This document shows positions 50,937 to 60,084 of a stretch of DNA of 64,000 bases, piece by piece; the first letter of the stretch is position 1; each line of letters starts with the position of its first letter. Where the stretch lies: NCBI RefSeq assembly GCF_021403115.1, contig NZ_JAJSSH010000001.1, positions 434,001-498,000 on the forward strand, written 5' to 3'. This stretch comes from Sphingobium sufflavum (lineage in GTDB: Bacteria; Pseudomonadota; Alphaproteobacteria; Sphingomonadales; Sphingomonadaceae). The notes beneath the pieces were generated by a model. It was given only the letters and a program-made list of their open reading frames with translations, had not been told where the DNA came from and made no database searches. The translations under genes and the position numbers were made by a program.

Positions 50937-52097
50937 ATGGCACAAGCCTATATCGTAGAGGCGGTCCGTACCGCAGGCGGCCGTCGCAAGGGCGCGCTGG
51001 CCGACTGGCATCCGGCCGATCTGGGCGGGGCGGTGCTGGACGCCGTCGTGGACCGCAGCGGCATCGACCCCGCCGCCGTGGAGGATGTGGTGCTGGGCTG
51101 CGTGACGCAGGCGGGGGAGCAGGGATTCGCCTTTGCCCGCAACGCCGTCCTTTCCTCCCGCCTGCCGGTCAGCGTTCCCGCCGTGACCGTGGACCGGCAA
51201 TGCGGCAGTTCGCAGCAATGCGTGCAGTTCGCGGCGCAGGCCGTGATGTCCGGCACGCAGGACGTGGTGATCGCCGCGGGGGCGGAGAGCATGACGCGCG
51301 TGCCCATGTTCACCAACATCTCCTATCATGAACGTGACGGGGTGGGCGTCGGCCCGTTCAGCGACCGCATCAAGCAACGCTTTGGCGTCGAGACGTTCAG
51401 CCAGTTCGAGGGGGCGGAGATGCTGGCCGCCAAATATGGCTTCGACCGCGACACGCTCGACCGTTTCGCGCTGGACAGCCACCGCAAGGCCGCTGCTGCG
51501 ACGCAGGCCGGGGCGTTCCACGGCCAGATCGTGCCGCTGGCGGTGGAGGGCGGCGTGCATGACCGGGACGAGGGCATCCGTTATGACGCGACCCTCGACA
51601 GCATCGGCTCGGTGAAGCTGCTCACCGAAGGGGGCGTGATTTCCGCCGCCAACGCCAGCCAGATTTGCGACGGGGCCTCGGCTGCGCTGGTCGTGAACGA
51701 CCGGGCGATCCGGGACCATGGCCTGACCCCTATCGCCCGCATCGTCAACATGACCGTCACGGGCGGCGACCCGATCATCATGCTGGAGGAGCCGATCGGC
51801 GCGACCCGCCGGGCACTGGAACGGGCGGGCATGCGGATCGAGGACATCGACCTGTATGAGGTGAACGAGGCTTTTGCGCCCGTGCCCCTCGCCTGGACGA
51901 AGGCGCTGGGCGCGGACCCGGCCAGGCTCAACGTCAATGGCGGTGCCATCGCGCTGGGCCATCCGCTGGGCGCGACGGGAACGAAGCTGATGACGACCCT
52001 GATTCACAGCCTGCGCGCGCGGGGCCTGCGCTATGGCCTGCAAGCGGTGTGCGAGGGCGGCGGCATCGCCAATGTCACCATCGTCGAGGCGCTGTGA
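50937..52097 (+). CDS. Thiolase (acetyl-CoA C-acyltransferase)
   Basis: 386-residue degradative thiolase. The nucleophile is Cys89 in DRQCGSSQQ; NEAFAPVPLAW and GHPLGATGTK hold the catalytic His motifs, and the C-terminal Cys is in VCEGGGIANVTI. The CEGGG ending is like thiolases acting on bulky substrates such as steroid side chains. It releases acetyl- or propionyl-CoA. Start 50937 is preferred over 50931 because AGGAG lies 7 bases before it. Confidence 0.9.
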   Translation: MAQAYIVEAVRTAGGRRKGALADWHPADLGGAVLDAVVDRSGIDPAAVEDVVLGCVTQAGEQGFAFARNAVLSSRLPVSVPAVTVDRQCGSSQQCVQFAAQAVMSGTQDVVIAAGAESMTRVPMFTNISYHERDGVGVGPFSDRIKQRFGVETFSQFEGAEMLAAKYGFDRDTLDRFALDSHRKAAAATQAGAFHGQIVPLAVEGGVHDRDEGIRYDATLDSIGSVKLLTEGGVISAANASQICDGASAALVVNDRAIRDHGLTPIARIVNMTVTGGDPIIMLEEPIGATRRALERAGMRIEDIDLYEVNEAFAPVPLAWTKALGADPARLNVNGGAIALGHPLGATGTKLMTTLIHSLRARGLRYGLQAVCEGGGIANVTIVEAL

Positions 52098-52879
52098 CCG
52101 TGCCATGGCGTCATGTCGGGGTGGAGCGGGACGGGCGGCTGACCATCGTCACCATCAACCGGCCCGAAGTGCATAATGCGCTGAGCGCAGAGGCGCATGA
52201 CGAGCTGGAGGCGATCTTCGACGATTTCGCCGCCGACCCGGACCAATGGGTGGCGATCATCACCGGCGCGGGGGAGAAGGCCTTTTGCGCGGGTCATGAC
52301 CTGAAGCAGCAGGCGGCGGGCGGTGGCCTCACCAACCCGCCCACCGGCTTTGCGGGGCTGACCGCGCGCTTCGATCTCGACAAGCCGGTGATCGCGGCGG
52401 TCAATGGCGTGGCCATGGGCGGCGGCTTCGAACTGGCGCTGGCGTGCGACATCGTGGTGGCGTCCGCGACCGCCAGTTTCGCCCTGCCGGAGGCGAAGGT
52501 GGGGCTGGCCGCGCTGGGCGGCGGCATCCAGCGGCTGCCGCGCGAGATCGGCCTGAAACGGGCGATGGGGATGCTGCTCACCGGCCGCCGCCTCTCCGCC
52601 GCGCAGGGGCTGGTGCTGGGCTTCGTGAACGAGGTGGCGGAGGATGGCGACCTGCTGTCCCTGGCGCGGCGCTGGGCCGGCGAGATACTGGCGTGCAGCC
52701 CCATGTCGATCCGCGCGACGAAGGATGCGGTGCGCCGGGGCCAGACCGCGCCGATCGAGCAGGCGATCGTCGAGCAATGGTCCTATCCGGCGATGGCCGC
52801 GATGCTGGCGTCGGAGGATTATGTTGAGGGACCGGCGGCTTTTGCGGAAAAGCGAGTGCCGGAATGGCGGGGGCGATAG
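52094..52879 (+). CDS. Enoyl-CoA hydratase/isomerase family protein 2
   Basis: 261-residue crotonase with the standard hydratase set: AFCAGHDLKQQA for the oxyanion hole, NGVAMGGGFELALACD, and a Glu in FALPEAKVGLAALGGG. It is probably a true enoyl-CoA hydratase, in contrast to the first crotonase. The GTG start overlaps the thiolase stop (GTGA). It is the last gene of the long plus-strand operon. Confidence 0.9.
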   Translation: MTVPWRHVGVERDGRLTIVTINRPEVHNALSAEAHDELEAIFDDFAADPDQWVAIITGAGEKAFCAGHDLKQQAAGGGLTNPPTGFAGLTARFDLDKPVIAAVNGVAMGGGFELALACDIVVASATASFALPEAKVGLAALGGGIQRLPREIGLKRAMGMLLTGRRLSAAQGLVLGFVNEVAEDGDLLSLARRWAGEILACSPMSIRATKDAVRRGQTAPIEQAIVEQWSYPAMAAMLASEDYVEGPAAFAEKRVPEWRGR

Positions 52880-53203
52880 AAGACCTTCCGCTTGCCCCCA
52901 CGGTCGACGGTTCGGACAATGCAGCATCGAAAGACCGGGGCGGATCGCCATGGGATGGGCTGCGTCCGTCGCCTGTGCGTCCTCCCCGCTCTCCACGGGT
53001 CGGTGTTTCGGATACTCCGGGACATATCGGAAAATGGCCCGAATTTTTGGCGAGGCATTGGCCGCGATGCAGGATATAAGGGTGCCGCAGGGACCAGAGA
53101 TACAAGGAGCGGCCCGGTTGCAGGTGAGGATTTCCACACAGGGCCGGGGCCATCCGATGGCGGCCGATCATAGGCCGTCCGTTCCGGCGGTGCAGGTCCG
53201 CCC
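52880..53203. other. 324-base gap with a candidate AraC operator
   Basis: No gene. An AT-rich dyad, AAAAT-GGCCCGA-ATTTT at 53031-53047, lies about 155 bases before the second AraC gene. It echoes the AT dyad before the ligase gene but in the opposite arm order. The rest is featureless. Confidence 0.35.
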
Positions 53204-54085
53204 ATGCTGATCGCGCCGCCGCCGCCATGGCATTCCGAAGCGATCATCGCCGACACGTTGCAACGCGGCCCGGAAATGGCCGTGTCCTCGTCCGACGGGC
53301 GCTGGCGCTTCACCCGCTGGCGCAGCTTCGTCGGCAACTACACCCTGCCCGGCCTGCCCGAACCGCTGTTCGTGGTGCATCTGGGCGGCAAGCCCAATGT
53401 GCGGACATGGGACCGGGACGGGTGGAGCGAGACGACATCCTTTCCCGGCGCCGCGACCATCGTGCCCGCGACCATGCCGACGCGCTGGCTGGTGGACGGG
53501 GAACTGGACGTCGTCACCTTCAGCATCGACCGGGACGATGTGCGCGCCGCTTCGGTACTGGAGCATTTCGGCAAGATGCACTTCGCCTTTTCCGACCCGC
53601 TGGGCGCGGCATTGGCGCGGCAGATATTGGCGGAACTCTACAAGCCGTCGTCGGACGGGCGGGACGCCTATGTCGCCGCGCTGATCGACGCGCTCAAGGC
53701 CCATATGATGCGCGGCCCGTCGAGCGCGGGACCGGCGGAGTTCCCGACCTCCTCCTTCTCCTCCTACCGCATCCACAACGTCCTGAACGCCATCGCGCGC
53801 AAGCCGGAGGCGGACCATAGCCTTGACGAACTGGCGGAACTGGCGGGCCTGACGCGGTCCCATTTCTGCCGGGTGTTCAAGCGTGCGGTGGGACTGTCGC
53901 CGCACCAATATCTGCTCAAGGCGCGGCTGGATCGGGCGCAGCAGATCCTGTGCCAGGGCGACATGTCCATCGCGGTCATCGCGGAGATGCTGGGCTTCAC
54001 CAGCCAGAGCCATTTCAACCGCGCGTTCCGCGAGCAGTTCGGCGAGCCGCCGAGCACCCATCGAAAGCGCGGCGTCCGGCATTGA
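53204..54085 (+). CDS. AraC-family regulator, paralogue 2
   Basis: 293-residue regulator aligning along its whole length with the one at 42355: the same WRSFVGNYTLPGLPEPLFVV and TWDRDGWSE in the sensing domain, and the HTH units LAELAGLTRSHFCRVFKR and IAEMLGFTSQSHFNRAFREQ. It has its own upstream region rather than an operon position. It probably controls part of the same pathway, perhaps the minus-strand kinase/dehydrogenase pair downstream. Confidence 0.9.
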   Translation: MLIAPPPPWHSEAIIADTLQRGPEMAVSSSDGRWRFTRWRSFVGNYTLPGLPEPLFVVHLGGKPNVRTWDRDGWSETTSFPGAATIVPATMPTRWLVDGELDVVTFSIDRDDVRAASVLEHFGKMHFAFSDPLGAALARQILAELYKPSSDGRDAYVAALIDALKAHMMRGPSSAGPAEFPTSSFSSYRIHNVLNAIARKPEADHSLDELAELAGLTRSHFCRVFKRAVGLSPHQYLLKARLDRAQQILCQGDMSIAVIAEMLGFTSQSHFNRAFREQFGEPPSTHRKRGVRH

Positions 54086-54303
54086 GCGGCGGCGCCGTCG
54101 CTCCCGGCTGGTGGTGGCAGAGCCGCTACCCGTCGATGAACGGCAGGACCGGAACCTTGGCAGGATAACCGCGACCGTCGGGGTGGCGTAGCGTCCCCGA
54201 CAGGCAGGCGCTATCCTCGCGCGCAGGGGCGGCGGATGGATGCCGGGTTGCCCACGATTTCCCCATCATCTGTTGCCATTACCAGAATGGGATGACTGTC
54301 CTC

Positions 54304-54352
54304 TGAATCGTCATGTCTCCGCTACGCTCGCCATGACGAGGTGGGTCAATCT
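54304..54352. repeat. REP-like palindromic repeat, copy 2
   Basis: 49 bases matching 28742-28790 at 42 positions, in the same orientation, with the CGTCAT/ATGACG dyad kept. It sits in the 326-base gap (54086-54411) between convergent genes, which otherwise shows no gene; the dyad may serve as a bidirectional terminator. Confidence 0.75.
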
Positions 54353-54411
54353 ATCGTCATCCCCCGCCGGCGCAGCCACCGGGCGCCCATGCAGACGCCC
54401 GGACCAGATGA

Positions 54412-55731
54412 TTATCCAGCGGCTTCCCGCACCGCCACGGCCTGTTCCGCTTCCGCCAGAATCTCGGCCCATTCTTCCCGCACCTTCGCCGTGCGGGTGG
54501 GGATATGTTCGGACGGGAACAGGCCCTCGGCGGGCGTGGTGGCCTTGAGCAGCGCATTGGCGATCTGGACCTGATGCACTTCCGTCGGCCCGTCGGCCAC
54601 GTCCAGCATGGGGATGCCCATCCACATCTTGGCCAGCGGCGTCTCATGCGTGGTGCCCAGCGCGCCATGCAGATGCACCGCGCGGCGCACGATGTCATGA
54701 TAGACGCGCGCCATCGCCACCTTGCTCATGCCGATGTGCATCCGCGCCGCGCCATGCGGCTGGGTGTCGATCAGCCATGCGGTCTTGAGCACCAGCAGGC
54801 GGTACATCTCCAGCTCCATGGCGGAGTTGGCGATGTCGGCCTTGACCAGCTGATGGTCGCCCAGCGGGCGGCCCTGCGTGCGGCGGGACACCGCGCGCTC
54901 CTGCATCATTTCGAGGGCGCGCTGGCACTGGCCGACGACCCGCATCGCATGATGGATGCGCCCGCCGCCCAGCCGCGCCTGCGCCAGCTTGAACCCCTCG
55001 CCGGGGCCGCCCAGCATCGCGTCCAGCGGCACCCGCACCTTGTCGAAGCGCAGATAGGCGTGATGGCCATTGTCCGCCGGGTCGTTCATGCCCGCCACGT
55101 CCCGCACGTCGATGATGCCGGGCGTGTCCGACGGGATCAGGAACATGCTCATCCGTTCATGCGGTGCATTGTCCGGGTTGGTGATGACCATGGCGATGAC
55201 GAAGGAGGAGTTCTTGTAGTTGGAGGCGTACCATTTCTCCCCCTCGATCACCCATTCGTCGCCTTCACGCCAGGCGCGGCAGGTGAACTCCTTGGGATCG
55301 GCCCCCGCCTGCGGTTCGGTCATGGCGTAGGTGGAGAATATCTCGCCATCGAGCAGCGGGCGCAGATATTTCGCCTTCTGCTCGTCCGTGCCGAACATGG
55401 CCACGATCTCCGCATTGCCGGTGTCGGGCGCGGCGCAGCCGAAGATGACCGGACCCCAGCTCGTGCGGCCCAGTTGCTCGTTCATCAGCGCCAGCTTCAA
55501 CTGGCCATAGCCCTTGCCGCCCATCTCCGGCGTCAGGTGGCAGGCCCACAGGCCATTGTCCTTCACCTCCTGCTGGAGCTGTTTGACGATATGGCGGGCG
55601 ACCTTGTTCTTCGTGTTGAACTGCTCGCTGCCTTGCGGGAACAACAGGTCCATCGCCCCCACCTTCTCGCGCACGAACGTGCTCATCCAGTCCAGCTTTT
55701 CCTGGAATTCGGGATCGACCGAAAAGTCCAT
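54412..55731 (-). CDS. Acyl-CoA dehydrogenase, ACAD10/11-like, pair 2
   Basis: 439-residue FAD enzyme. Seen: MTEPQAGADPKEFTCRAW, WVIEGEKWYASNYKNSSF, PGEGFKLAQARLGGGRIHHAMR and, near the end, HLHGALGTTHETPLAKMW and VADGPTEVHQVQIA. It starts 31 bases after the kinase gene on the same strand. The KNSSF and GGGRIHH features are shared with the ACAD11 group that works with an APH-like kinase. It is not a close copy of the dehydrogenase at 47886, so the pairs are probably distinct activities. Confidence 0.88.
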   Translation of the reverse strand: MDFSVDPEFQEKLDWMSTFVREKVGAMDLLFPQGSEQFNTKNKVARHIVKQLQQEVKDNGLWACHLTPEMGGKGYGQLKLALMNEQLGRTSWGPVIFGCAAPDTGNAEIVAMFGTDEQKAKYLRPLLDGEIFSTYAMTEPQAGADPKEFTCRAWREGDEWVIEGEKWYASNYKNSSFVIAMVITNPDNAPHERMSMFLIPSDTPGIIDVRDVAGMNDPADNGHHAYLRFDKVRVPLDAMLGGPGEGFKLAQARLGGGRIHHAMRVVGQCQRALEMMQERAVSRRTQGRPLGDHQLVKADIANSAMELEMYRLLVLKTAWLIDTQPHGAARMHIGMSKVAMARVYHDIVRRAVHLHGALGTTHETPLAKMWMGIPMLDVADGPTEVHQVQIANALLKATTPAEGLFPSEHIPTRTAKVREEWAEILAEAEQAVAVREAAG

Positions 55732-55762
55732 TTCACCACCTCGTCATCATGTTTGAAACTGT

Positions 55763-56836
55763 TCAGGGGAAGGCGACGCGGCGCGCCTTGGTGGTCAGCC
55801 ATGTCGCATAGGCGTGGACGGACGCGCCGACCTTGTCGGGAACCTTGCCCGCCTTCCACGCGGCGGTCGTGCCTTCCAGCAGGCAGGCCAGCTTGTAGCA
55901 GGACAGGGCGAAATACCACGGGATGCAGCTCATATCCCGGCCACTCAGCGCGCCATAGAGGTCGATGAGTTCGGCGCGCGACAGGAAGCCGTCCCACGGC
56001 GTGACCATCGGTCCCTTGCCCTCCGGGTCGCCATCCTCCCACCAGCTCGACAAGATCCAGCCGAGGTCCATGAGGGGGTCGCCCAGAGACGTCAGCTCCC
56101 AGTCCAGCACGCCGGAAATCTTCGGCGCCTTGAGTGAGAACATCACGTTGGGAAACTGGAAGTCGCCATGCACGATGCCGATGCGCTGGTTGTCCGGGAT
56201 ATTGTCCGACAGCCAGCGGCCGACCTCCTCGAAATAGGGCAGGTCGCTCGGATTATAGCCGGGGGTCGCGGCATAGCCTTCCAGCTGCGACCGCCACCGC
56301 TCGACCTGCCGGGCGTGCCAGTTCTCCGGCTTGCCGAGGTCGGAGAGGCCGACCGCCGCATAATCCACCTTCCCCAGCGCCACCGCCGCCTTGACCAGTT
56401 CCTCGCCCATGGCGCGCCGCCAGACCGGGTTGGTCGCATAGTCGCCTTCCAGCGCGCCCGACTTCGCCATGCCCTCCAGCGGCGACATCAGGTAGAAGCA
56501 GGCCCCGGTGACGCTCTCGTCATCGCAAACGGAGTACAGTTCCGGGTGGGGCACGGTGCTGCCGTCCAGCGCCCGCAATATGCGCGCCTCCTTCAGCATC
56601 GTCTCGTTGCTCTTGGGCGGCTTTGCGCGCTTCGACGGCCTGCGCAGGACGATCGACGTCTCGCCCCGGTGCAGCAGGAAAACGGCGTTGGACAGGCCCG
56701 CCGCCATCTTTGCCACGGCCGTCACCGGTCCCTGTCCGGGCACGTCCGGCTGCGCCTCGATCCAGTCGCTGAGGGCTGGCCAGTGCAACAGGCCATCAAA
56801 GCTGTCGAGCGTTTCGCCCACGCCATTGTCCGCCAT
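55763..56836 (-). CDS. APH-family phosphotransferase, pair 2
   Basis: 357-residue kinase-like protein. The catalytic loop is VHGDFQFPN (223-230), the metal Asp is in LDWE (245-247), and the N-terminal nucleotide region is AAGLSNAVFLLHRG with VLRRPSKR. It precedes the second acyl-CoA dehydrogenase in a two-gene minus-strand operon, gene order kinase then dehydrogenase, the reverse of pair 1. The inferred role is phosphorylation of a hydroxyacyl-CoA. Confidence 0.87.
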   Translation of the reverse strand: MADNGVGETLDSFDGLLHWPALSDWIEAQPDVPGQGPVTAVAKMAAGLSNAVFLLHRGETSIVLRRPSKRAKPPKSNETMLKEARILRALDGSTVPHPELYSVCDDESVTGACFYLMSPLEGMAKSGALEGDYATNPVWRRAMGEELVKAAVALGKVDYAAVGLSDLGKPENWHARQVERWRSQLEGYAATPGYNPSDLPYFEEVGRWLSDNIPDNQRIGIVHGDFQFPNVMFSLKAPKISGVLDWELTSLGDPLMDLGWILSSWWEDGDPEGKGPMVTPWDGFLSRAELIDLYGALSGRDMSCIPWYFALSCYKLACLLEGTTAAWKAGKVPDKVGASVHAYATWLTTKARRVAFP

Positions 56837-56978
56837 GCCGCTCTCCTGTGTCCCGATGATCTGACTGGGTTCGTGCCCCCTTTGTGTCAGTCGTAACCCC
56901 GGTGCCTCAACCCGCCATTCGATAGAATCCGGGCCATAAGCGAGATGGACGGACAGGAGGTGACGGCGCGCGCACGCC

Positions 56979-57021
56979 TTGACAACGTATAATTACTCAG
57001 ACAAATAATATATACATTATT
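56979..57021 (+). promoter_or_regulatory. Promoter and dyad operator of the arabinofuranosidase operon
   Basis: A consensus -35 TTGACA (56979-56984) is followed by an AT-rich stretch. AATAAT (57004-57009) and ATTATT (57016-57021) form a perfect dyad around 6 bases, overlapping the likely -10 area (AAATAA at 57003, 18-base spacing). A repressor bound here would block the promoter. An isolated TATAAT at 56988 is too close to this -35 to pair with it. Confidence 0.5.
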
Positions 57022-57069
57022 GCGTGCGGCCGGATCGTCGCCCGGCGCGACAGGGAGAGGGATTTGCCG

Positions 57070-58698
57070 ATGGCAACGGACGGGACCAACGCATCGCGGG
57101 TATCGAAAAAGACTCGCCTTTCCGCCATGATCGGCGGCATCCTCCTCGCCGCCACGGCTTCGGCGGCGGTTGCCCAGCCCGCCGACCCGACGCGATTGTC
57201 GATCCGAGCGGACCAGCCCGGCGCGACGATCAGCCGCGACATATTCGGCCAGTTCGCCGAGCAGTTGGGCGAGGGCATCAATGGCGGCGTCTGGGTCGGC
57301 AAAAATTCCAAAATCCCCAATGTGCGGGGCATCCGCAGCGATGTCGTCGCCGCGTTGAAGGCGCTGCGGGTTCCCAATGTCCGCTGGCCGGGCGGTTGCT
57401 TTGCCGACGCCTATGACTGGCGCGACGGCGTCGGCCCGCGCCGCACCTCCCACGTCAACCAGTGGGGCAATGTGATCGAGCCGAACAGCTTCGGTACCAA
57501 CGAATTCCTGGATTTCGTCGATCAGATCGGCAGCGAGGCCTATATCTCCGTCAACGTCGGCAGCGGCACGCCGCAGCAGGCGGCCGAATGGTTCGAATAT
57601 ATGACTGTCGAACTGCCCACCACGCTGGGGCAGGAGCGGGTCGCCAACGGCCGCAAGCCAGCCTCTCGCATCAAATATCTCGGCCTCGGCAATGAAAGCT
57701 GGGGTTGCGGGGGCGGGATGAGCGCCGACGCCTATGTCGAGAAGATGAAGCTGTTCGCCACCTTCACGAAAAGCCATCATCCCGATCAGGTCGAAAGCTT
57801 CATCAAGCCCGCCAAGTCCCCGATGATCCGGGTCGCGGTGGGGCAGGGGCTGGGCGAGACCGCCTATACCGAGGCGGTGATGAAGGCGTGGAAGGAGCGC
57901 ACCGGCCATAGCTGGAACATTCAGGCGCTGTCCCTGCATTATTACACTGGCCTGCCCCTGCCGATGATGGCCAGTTCTGTCGAGTTCGGCGAGAAGGACT
58001 ATGCCGGGATGCTCGCCAGCACCCTCAAGATGGAGGATATGCTCAGCGAACATTCGGCGATCATGGACAAATATGATCCGGGCAGGAAGGTGGCGCTGGC
58101 TGTCGACGAATGGGGGCTGTGGCTGCGGCCGCAGGGCGAGAATTTCCTGTTTCTGCGCCAGCAGAATTCGGTGCGCGACGCCATCGCCGCCGCCCTCAAC
58201 CTCAACATCTTCGCCCGCCATGCGGACCGTGTGCGCCTCACCAACATCGCCCAGATGGTCAATGTCATCCAGTCGATGATCCTGACCGATGGCGCGAAGA
58301 TGCTGCTCACGCCCACCTACCATGTCTACAGAATGTATGTGCCGTTCCAGGATGCGCGTTTCCTGCCCGTTTCCCTCTCCGCCGGCAGCTACCGGTTCGA
58401 CACTGTGACGTTGCCACGGGTGGACGCCATCGCGGCGAAGGGTGCGGACGGCAAGGTCTGGCTGGCCGTGACCAATGTCGATCCCAACCGCCCGGCGGAG
58501 ATCGACGTCGCCATTCCGGGCGTCACGGCCACCGCCGCCGTGGGGGACATGCTGACCGCGCCCACCGTCAACGCGGTCAACAGCTTCGACGCGCCCCAGG
58601 CGGTGAGTCCGGTGCCGTTCAGGGCGGTGGCGACGGCGGGCAGGCTGACGTTGCGCCTGCCGCCAAAGTCCGTCACGGTGGTGCAGGTTCAGGAGTGA
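57070..58698 (+). CDS. Alpha-L-arabinofuranosidase, GH51
   Basis: 542-residue exported glycosidase that removes arabinofuranosyl side groups from plant polysaccharides. A signal peptide (LSAMIGGILLAATASAAVAQ) sends it to the periplasm or outside. The acid/base is Glu209 in LGLGNESWG and the nucleophile is Glu347 in LAVDEWGLW, both intact. The GH51 N-terminal markers NVRWPGGCFADAYDWRDG and NEFLDF are present, and a C-terminal beta-sandwich follows. ATG 57070 has AGGGAGAGGGA about 8 bases upstream. It is transcribed with the epimerase gene. Confidence 0.92.
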   Translation: MATDGTNASRVSKKTRLSAMIGGILLAATASAAVAQPADPTRLSIRADQPGATISRDIFGQFAEQLGEGINGGVWVGKNSKIPNVRGIRSDVVAALKALRVPNVRWPGGCFADAYDWRDGVGPRRTSHVNQWGNVIEPNSFGTNEFLDFVDQIGSEAYISVNVGSGTPQQAAEWFEYMTVELPTTLGQERVANGRKPASRIKYLGLGNESWGCGGGMSADAYVEKMKLFATFTKSHHPDQVESFIKPAKSPMIRVAVGQGLGETAYTEAVMKAWKERTGHSWNIQALSLHYYTGLPLPMMASSVEFGEKDYAGMLASTLKMEDMLSEHSAIMDKYDPGRKVALAVDEWGLWLRPQGENFLFLRQQNSVRDAIAAALNLNIFARHADRVRLTNIAQMVNVIQSMILTDGAKMLLTPTYHVYRMYVPFQDARFLPVSLSAGSYRFDTVTLPRVDAIAAKGADGKVWLAVTNVDPNRPAEIDVAIPGVTATAAVGDMLTAPTVNAVNSFDAPQAVSPVPFRAVATAGRLTLRLPPKSVTVVQVQE

Positions 58699-58703
58699 GG
58701 CGG

Positions 58704-59843
58704 ATGATGAAACAGGTCGTACTGGCTGCGGCGCTGCTGGCCGCACAGCCTGCATCCGCGACGGAGATCGCACGCCGTCCGTTCGGCACCATGCCGGATG
58801 GCCATGGGGTGGAGGCGATCACCCTCACCAACCGGCATGGCGTCTCCGCGACGATCATCACCTATGGCGCGGCGATCCAGTCGGTCATCCTGCCCGATGC
58901 CAAGGGAAGCAAGGCCGACATCGCGCTCGGCCATGCCACGCTGGGCGAATATCTGGCCAAACGGCAGTTCATGGGCGCCAGCGTCGGGCGCGTGGCCAAT
59001 CGGATCGCGGGCGGCGCGTTCACGCTGGACGGTCGTGCGTACCGGGTCACGCTGAATGACGGACCCAATGCGCTGCATGGCGGCAAGGGCGGCTTCGACA
59101 CCGTCGTCTGGCAGGTGGTGGGCGCCACCTCCACCCCGGACGCTGCGGCGGTCACGCTGCGCTACGTCAGTCCCGATGGCGATCAGGGTTTTCCGGGGCG
59201 GCTGGACAGCACCGTGGTCTACCGGCTGGACGAGAAGGACCAGCTCAGCATCGACTATGGCGCGACGACGGACCGGCCGACGGTGGTCAGCCTCTCCAGC
59301 CATGCCTATTGGAATCTGGGGGGCGAAGGCTCCCCGATCAGCGCGATGGACCATGTCCTGACCATTCCCGCCGCCCACTATTCGCCGGTCGATGCGACTC
59401 TGATCCCGACGGGTGAGTTCCGCGACGTGACGGGCACGCCCTTCGATTTCCGCACGCCGCATCGCATCGGGGAGCGGGTTCGCACCATGGCCGACGCACA
59501 GATCGGGATCGGTCGGGGCTATGACCATGACTGGGTCGTCTCGCGGACGCCGCCCAGCGCGATGCAGATGATGGCGCGGGTGAGCGATCCCCATTCGGGC
59601 CGGTCCATGGAGCTATGGTCCAACCAGCCCGGCCTGCAATTCTACTCCGGCAATTTCCTCGACGCGACGACCAGCGGCAAGTCCGGCGGCTTGTATCGAC
59701 AGGGCGACGCCATCGTGCTGGAGCCACAGGCTTTTCCGGACGCGGTGAACCGCCCGGACTTCGGCAGCGTCCGGCTGAACCCCGGCCAGACCTACAGCAA
59801 CCGCATGGTCTATAAATTCTTTCCCGGCGCGAAAGGGCGCTAG
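58704..59843 (+). CDS. galM: Exported aldose 1-epimerase
   Basis: 379-residue mutarotase interconverting alpha and beta anomers. A signal peptide (VVLAAALLAAQPASA) is unusual for cytoplasmic GalM but common in periplasmic copies. Catalytic His residues are in NALHGGKGGFD and SSHAYWNLGG and the base Glu is in IVLEPQAFPDA; substrate contacts include GYDHDWV. It starts 5 bases after the arabinofuranosidase stop, suggesting processing of released arabinose or galactose in the periplasm. Confidence 0.9.
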   Translation: MMKQVVLAAALLAAQPASATEIARRPFGTMPDGHGVEAITLTNRHGVSATIITYGAAIQSVILPDAKGSKADIALGHATLGEYLAKRQFMGASVGRVANRIAGGAFTLDGRAYRVTLNDGPNALHGGKGGFDTVVWQVVGATSTPDAAAVTLRYVSPDGDQGFPGRLDSTVVYRLDEKDQLSIDYGATTDRPTVVSLSSHAYWNLGGEGSPISAMDHVLTIPAAHYSPVDATLIPTGEFRDVTGTPFDFRTPHRIGERVRTMADAQIGIGRGYDHDWVVSRTPPSAMQMMARVSDPHSGRSMELWSNQPGLQFYSGNFLDATTSGKSGGLYRQGDAIVLEPQAFPDAVNRPDFGSVRLNPGQTYSNRMVYKFFPGAKGR

Positions 59844-60084
59844 AGTCAGGGGTGGTGCCTGCCCAACGCGCTACAGGTCGCCAGACCGGCACACTGCACC
59901 ATTCTGTCCCCGCTTGGGCGGCAGGCTCGGTGGCTCCGTCTGCCCCAATGGCGCGGTGCTGGCGGTGAAGCGGTGACGCGCGGATGGTGACGGCCTGACC
60001 GGCGCGGGACCGGTATGGGCGATCGCCGGATCGCCAGCAGGGAACCTCAGCCCTCAATCATCGCCCGGACAGCCCGCCGCGATG

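Noticed and set aside
45937..55968. Antisense frames 45937-48027 minus, 50556-52106 minus and 54505-55968 plus
   Set aside because: They are complementary to the alcohol dehydrogenase/SDR, thiolase/crotonase and ACAD genes, and their composition is typical of GC-rich shadows.
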